Part shown: one piece after another, positions 59,362-62,797 of the stretch
Layout: the number at the start of each line of letters is the position of its first letter
Position numbering within the stretch: position 1 is the stretch's first letter
NCBI GenBank assembly: GCA_046729255.1
Contig: JBKPGF010000031.1
Coordinates: 1-62,797, forward strand
From: PALSA-612 sp046729255
GTDB lineage: Bacteria; Actinomycetota; Thermoleophilia; Gaiellales; Gaiellaceae
Length of the DNA: 62,797 nt
Reading direction: 5' to 3'
Notes under the pieces: generated by a model
What the model was told of the DNA's origin: nothing
The model's input: the letters and a program-made list of their open reading frames with translations, nothing else
Database searches by the model: none
Position numbers and translations under genes: made by a program

Positions 59362-60375
59362 TTGGTTCGCGTCCTCATCGCCGGCGTCGTCGCGCTCCTG
59401 ATCGCGATCCTCGTCGCGCCGCGCCTGATCGCCTTCCTCCGCCGGCGCGCGTACGGGCAGCACATCCGCGAGGAGTTGCCGAAGCACCACGTCGTGAAGG
59501 CGGGGACGCCCACGCTCGGTGGGCTCGTCATCCTCGCCGCGCTCTCCGTGGCCTTTCTCGCGCTCTCGCACTACACGACGAACGCCCTGCTCGTCCTCTT
59601 CGTCACGCTCGGCTGCGGGGCGATCGGCTTCCTCGACGACGCGATCAAGCTCACGCACAAGCGCTCGCTCGGACTCAACGGTCGCTGGAAGCTGCTGCTG
59701 CTCGCGGTGATCGCGGCGATCGTCGCCGTCGTCACCGAGCACCGCGAGTTCTCGACGAATGTCTACCTGCCCGTCGTGAACGGCGAGCTGCCGCTCTCGT
59801 GGGGCTGGTTCCTGCTCGTGTTCTTCATGATCGCCGGCACCGCGAACGCGGTGAACTTCACCGACGGGTTCGACGGCCTGGCGGCAGGGACAGGCATCAT
59901 CGCCGTCTCGACGTTCACCGCCATGGCCGTCATCGCGTGGATCCGCTCGGGCCCTCCCGGCGAGCGCAACGACCTCTACATCGACCTCTCGATCTTCGGG
60001 GCGGCCCTGATCGGTGGCATCGTGGGCTTCCTCTGGTACAACGCCTGGCCCGCCGAGATCATCATGGGCGATACGGGCTCGATGGCGATCGGCGGCGCGC
60101 TCGCGTCGTTCGCGATCGTGATGAAGACGGAGTTCCTTCTGCTCCTGATCGGCGGCATCTTCGTGATCGAGATCGTCTCCGTGATGATCCAGGTGTTCAC
60201 GTTTCGGTACATGGGCAAGCGTGTGTTCCTGATGACGCCGATCCATTACCACTTCGAGATGAAGGCGTGGTCGGAGACGAAGATCATGGTGCGCTTCTGG
60301 ATCGTCTGCGCGATTCTCTGCGCTCTCGCCTTCGCCCTGTACTACCGCTACTACTTCCAGTTCTTCCGAAGCTGA
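59362..60375 (+). CDS. mraY: Phospho-MurNAc-pentapeptide transferase MraY
   Basis: MraY makes lipid I at the membrane. The 337-residue protein has about ten membrane segments, the KAGTPTLGGLVILAALS signature, the catalytic GFLDDAIKL Asp pair, ANAVNFTDGFDGLAAGTG and IHYHFEMKAWSETKI. The start appears to be TTG 59362 (L/M-VRVLIAGVVAL), since no ATG or GTG fits better at the N-terminus. It is followed after two bases by an unusual methyltransferase gene. Confidence 0.95.
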   Translation: MVRVLIAGVVALLIAILVAPRLIAFLRRRAYGQHIREELPKHHVVKAGTPTLGGLVILAALSVAFLALSHYTTNALLVLFVTLGCGAIGFLDDAIKLTHKRSLGLNGRWKLLLLAVIAAIVAVVTEHREFSTNVYLPVVNGELPLSWGWFLLVFFMIAGTANAVNFTDGFDGLAAGTGIIAVSTFTAMAVIAWIRSGPPGERNDLYIDLSIFGAALIGGIVGFLWYNAWPAEIIMGDTGSMAIGGALASFAIVMKTEFLLLLIGGIFVIEIVSVMIQVFTFRYMGKRVFLMTPIHYHFEMKAWSETKIMVRFWIVCAILCALAFALYYRYYFQFFRS

Positions 60376-60377
60376 GC

Positions 60378-61196
60378 GTGCAGCGAGACAAATGGGCTGA
60401 GTGGCTCGTCGAGACGCGCTTCCGCGGGCGCTCGCAGGAGGAGATCGACGAGGCTCTGGCGTCCCTCGATGCGGTTCGTGACCGCGTCCTCGAGCGAGCG
60501 CGCCTCGCGCCCGCGGACACGGTCGTCGACGTCGGCGCGGGAACGGGCCTGCTCGTATTCGGCGCGCTCGACCGCATCGGGCCGGACGGTTCCGTCATCG
60601 CGCTCGACATCTCCGTGGCTTGCCTGGAGGACCTGCGGGCGGCATGTGACGACGGGCGGGTCTCGTACCTCGTCGGCAGCGCGGAGGTGTTGCCGCTGCC
60701 GGACGCGTCCGTCGACGTCGTGCTAACTCGCTCCGTGCTCATCTACGTACAGGAGAAGGCAGAGGCCGCGCGCGAGTTTCTTCGCGTGCTGCGCCCCTGT
60801 GGGCGGGTGTCGCTCTTCGAGCCTGTCAACCGCCGCAACACGCAGCTCTGGGAGCTCGTCGACTTCGGCGACCTGGCCGACCGCGTGGAAGCTGACTTCT
60901 ACCGTCGCTGGCCGCCGGACCACCCCATGCAGGACTTCGACGTCGCAGAGATGGTGGGGTGGTTCGAGGACGCAGGCTTCGCGGAGCTGGACGCGGATCT
61001 CGTGATGTCCACGGTGCGGGTGACGCCCGACGCCGTGCTGTACGGCGTCGGCGCGCCCGGTAGCCCGTCGCTGGTCGACGCCTGGCGCGAAGGGTTCTCG
61101 GGCGAGGAGATCGAGCGCCTGGAGGCGGCCGTGCGGGAGGCCGGGCCGACGGAGCCAGAGTGGCCGGCTCTCTACCTCGCCGGCCGAAAGCCATGA
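60378..61196 (+). CDS. Class I SAM methyltransferase inside the dcw cluster
   Basis: The 272-residue protein has motif I DTVVDVGAGTGLLVFGAL, the IALDISVACLEDLR acidic loop, LPLPDASVDVVLTRSVLIYV (motif IV) and FLRVLRPCGRVSLFEPVNR. It starts at GTG 60378, directly after mraY, and its stop overlaps the murD ATG. The standard dcw order has no methyltransferase at this point. The product may modify a lipid, quinone or wall precursor, but nothing in the sequence fixes the substrate. Confidence 0.85.
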   Translation: MQRDKWAEWLVETRFRGRSQEEIDEALASLDAVRDRVLERARLAPADTVVDVGAGTGLLVFGALDRIGPDGSVIALDISVACLEDLRAACDDGRVSYLVGSAEVLPLPDASVDVVLTRSVLIYVQEKAEAAREFLRVLRPCGRVSLFEPVNRRNTQLWELVDFGDLADRVEADFYRRWPPDHPMQDFDVAEMVGWFEDAGFAELDADLVMSTVRVTPDAVLYGVGAPGSPSLVDAWREGFSGEEIERLEAAVREAGPTEPEWPALYLAGRKP

Positions 61197-62371
61197 CGTT
61201 TCCGTCGCGTGTGCTCATCGTGGGCATGGCGCGTTCAGGGCAGTCGGCCACCGCCGCGCTGGCGCGCCGCGGCGTCGACGTCGTCGTCGCCGACCGCAAG
61301 CTCGGCTCAGACGACGATCCGATGCTGCTCGACGGCGTCGGTCTCGTCGTCAAGAGCCCAGGCGTGCCTGGAGAGAGCGTACTCGTGGCGCGAGCTCGAG
61401 CCGCCGGCATCCCGGTCTGGAGCGAGGTGGAGCTCGGCTATCGCCTGCTGCCGGGCGCGCGACTCGTCGGCGTCACCGGCACGAACGGAAAGACGACGAC
61501 GGTGGAGTTGCTGGGAGCGATGTTCGAAAACGCCGGCCGCTCGGTCGTCGTGGCCGGCAATGTCGGACGACCGCTGACCGGTGTGGAACCGATCGACTGG
61601 GTCGTCTGTGAGCTTTCCTCGTTCCAGCTCGAGGACGTCCACGAGCTGGCGTGTGAGATCGCCGTGCTTCTGAACCTCGAGCCGGATCACCTCGACCGCC
61701 ACGGAAGCTTCGACGCCTACAGGGATGCAAAGCTCCGCATTTTCGAGCGGGCGCAGACGGCGGTCGTCCCGCGCGGCCTCGGCCTGCCCGGGATCGAGTT
61801 CTCGCGTGACGATCCTCTGCCTGCCGAGCCCCGTATGCCGGGCGACCACAACCGCGAGAATGCCGCCGCCGCCACGGCCGCGGCACGGGCGGCGGGCATC
61901 GACGACGATGCCATCGCGCGCACGCTCGAGACGTTCCCTGGAGTCGCCCACAGGCTAGAGCTCGTAGCCGAGATCGACGGGGTCCGCTTCGTCAACGACT
62001 CGAAGGCCACCAACACCGCCGCAGCGCGGCGAGCGCTCGCCGCGTACGACGCTCCGCTGCACGTCATCCTCGGCGGCTCGCTCAAGGGCGAGGACTTCAC
62101 GCCGCTGGCGGAGGCGGTCGCCGCTGCACCCGTTCGCGCCGCGTACCTCATTGGCGTGGCGGCAGACGAGCTGGAACGGACGCTCCGCTCCACCGACGTC
62201 CCGCTCGAACTCTGCGGCAATCTCGCAGGCGCCGTCGAGCGGGCCGCGGCCGTCGCCGAGCCCGGTGAGATCGTCCTACTCTCGCCCGCGTGCGCGAGCT
62301 TCGATGAGTTTCGCGACTTCGAGCACCGGGGCGAGGAATTCCGCCGTCTCGTGCAGAAGTTGAGGGGGTGA
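61193..62371 (+). CDS. murD: UDP-MurNAc-L-Ala:D-Glu ligase MurD
   Basis: MurD adds D-glutamate in peptidoglycan synthesis. The 392-residue ligase has an N-terminal UDP-binding domain (VLIVGMARSGQSATAALAR), VVKSPGVPGES, the ATP loop GVTGTNGKTTTVELLGAMFE, ELSSFQLEDV, NLEPDHLDRHGSFDAY, NDSKATN and LLSPACASFDEF. It is a little shorter than enterobacterial MurD. The ATG at 61193 overlaps the preceding gene (ATGA) and the stop overlaps ftsW (GTGA). Confidence 0.95.
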   Translation: MTFPSRVLIVGMARSGQSATAALARRGVDVVVADRKLGSDDDPMLLDGVGLVVKSPGVPGESVLVARARAAGIPVWSEVELGYRLLPGARLVGVTGTNGKTTTVELLGAMFENAGRSVVVAGNVGRPLTGVEPIDWVVCELSSFQLEDVHELACEIAVLLNLEPDHLDRHGSFDAYRDAKLRIFERAQTAVVPRGLGLPGIEFSRDDPLPAEPRMPGDHNRENAAAATAAARAAGIDDDAIARTLETFPGVAHRLELVAEIDGVRFVNDSKATNTAAARRALAAYDAPLHVILGGSLKGEDFTPLAEAVAAAPVRAAYLIGVAADELERTLRSTDVPLELCGNLAGAVERAAAVAEPGEIVLLSPACASFDEFRDFEHRGEEFRRLVQKLRG

Positions 62372-62797
62372 AACGGGCCCAACTCGAGGCTAATGTCCTG
62401 ATCCTCGTCACGCTCGGCCTCGTTGCCTTCGGGCTGGTGATGGTCTACAGCGCGACGTCGGCTCGCGCTGCGGTCGGCGACGGCGAGCCGATGCACTATC
62501 TCATCCGGCAGACGCTCTTCGCGCTCGCCGGGCTCATCGCGCTCGTCGTCTGCGCGCGCACGCCGTATGCATGGTGGAGGAAGGTCGCGCCCACCCTGGT
62601 CGCGCTGAGCATCCTTGTGCTCGTCGCCGTGCTGCTCGTGAGCGACCCGGTCAACGGCGCTCGTCGTTGGGTGACGATCGGGCCGGTGACGTTCCAGCCC
62701 TCGGAGCCGGCAAAGCTTGCGCTCGTCGTCTGGGTGGCGGCCTATCTCTCGCGAGCGCGCTCGAGGCCTCCGCAGACGCTCGGCGAGCTGGCGAAGC
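62368..62797 (+). CDS. ftsW: Lipid II polymerase FtsW, 3' end beyond window
   Basis: Only the first 143 codons are present. They give several membrane segments and the SEDS signatures VMVYSATSARAAVGDG, GARRWVTIGPVTFQPSEPAKLALV. The GTG at 62368 overlaps the murD stop. FtsW polymerises septal glycan with FtsI. Its place after murD is the normal dcw order, so murG and murC are expected further right. Confidence 0.93.
   Translation, partial: MKRAQLEANVLILVTLGLVAFGLVMVYSATSARAAVGDGEPMHYLIRQTLFALAGLIALVVCARTPYAWWRKVAPTLVALSILVLVAVLLVSDPVNGARRWVTIGPVTFQPSEPAKLALVVWVAAYLSRARSRPPQTLGELAK

Noticed and set aside
58515..61196. 893-codon frame joining murF/mraY antiphase sequence to the methyltransferase
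   Set aside because: Only the last 272 codons are protein-like and they have a suitable GTG directly after the mraY stop; the rest is out of frame with murF and mraY.
1..62797. tRNA genes, CRISPR arrays, insertion sequences, prophage or attachment sites
   Set aside because: No T-loop/acceptor pattern, regularly spaced repeats, transposase motifs, integrase motifs or terminal repeats were seen.

Overview
The window is a very G+C-rich bacterial chromosome segment packed with short-spaced or overlapping genes. Gene content points to a deep-branching actinobacterium, most likely class Thermoleophilia (Gaiellales/Solirubrobacterales-like). The evidence is an F420-type LLM oxidoreductase, a fused PafB-PafC WYL regulator, many GTG/TTG starts, and -10-like TANNNT boxes only 6-8 nt before start codons (leaderless mRNAs). 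The lineage is inferred, because no rRNA is present. I saw no tRNA, rRNA, CRISPR, insertion sequence or prophage.

Layout. 0.1-2.5 kb: ruvC-ruvA-ruvB plus a small hypothetical gene. 2.5-8.2 kb: recJ, the bifunctional (p)ppGpp enzyme and a methyltransferase, with an odd duplicated leader ORF before a small minus-strand gene. 8.2-17.6 kb: a thioesterase, a secreted Asp-box protein, a DmpA-type peptidase, an LLM oxidoreductase, a phosphomannomutase, a large class III cyclase/ATPase/TPR gene broken by one in-frame amber codon, and an endonuclease IV-like protein. 17.6-22.4 kb: ccmE-ccmF-ccmI-like cytochrome c maturation genes with a Cys-type CcmE, an M23 peptidase, hpt without a visible start codon, and a small nuclease-like gene. 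22.5-28.4 kb: an M32 carboxypeptidase, a metallophosphoesterase, then cyclic 2,3-diphosphoglycerate synthetase and 2-phosphoglycerate kinase followed by class II fructose-1,6-bisphosphatase and a MIP18-family gene. 28.4-36.8 kb: a roughly 410-nt region with a well-signalled 44-codon ORF, a ferritin-like protein, a quinone oxidoreductase coupled to PafBC, zinc-ribbon proteins, an aldehyde dehydrogenase, the fossil of a second cyclase gene, and a thiolase. 36.9-49 kb: a cation/proton antiporter, an enolase-superfamily protein, a DUF4015 protein, a two-component pair, yajC-secDF, and a UbiB-like kinase. 49-53 kb: a degenerate response regulator, a MshEN-like protein, an ArsR/SRPBCC pair, an ECF sigma factor coupled to ogt, and a PfkB kinase. 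53-62.8 kb: the dcw cluster mraZ-rsmH-ftsL-ftsI-murE-murF-mraY-[methyltransferase]-murD-ftsW, with a three-repeat MraZ operator.

The most interesting item is the cpgS-pgk2 pair at 24992-27132. It encodes the complete two-step route from 2-phosphoglycerate to cyclic 2,3-diphosphoglycerate, a solute known from thermophilic methanogens, in a bacterial gluconeogenic operon. Other items worth checking are the CxxxY CcmE, the amber-interrupted cyclase, the start-less hpt, the leaderless mini-ORF coupled to its partial duplicate, and the structured region after the MIP18 gene.
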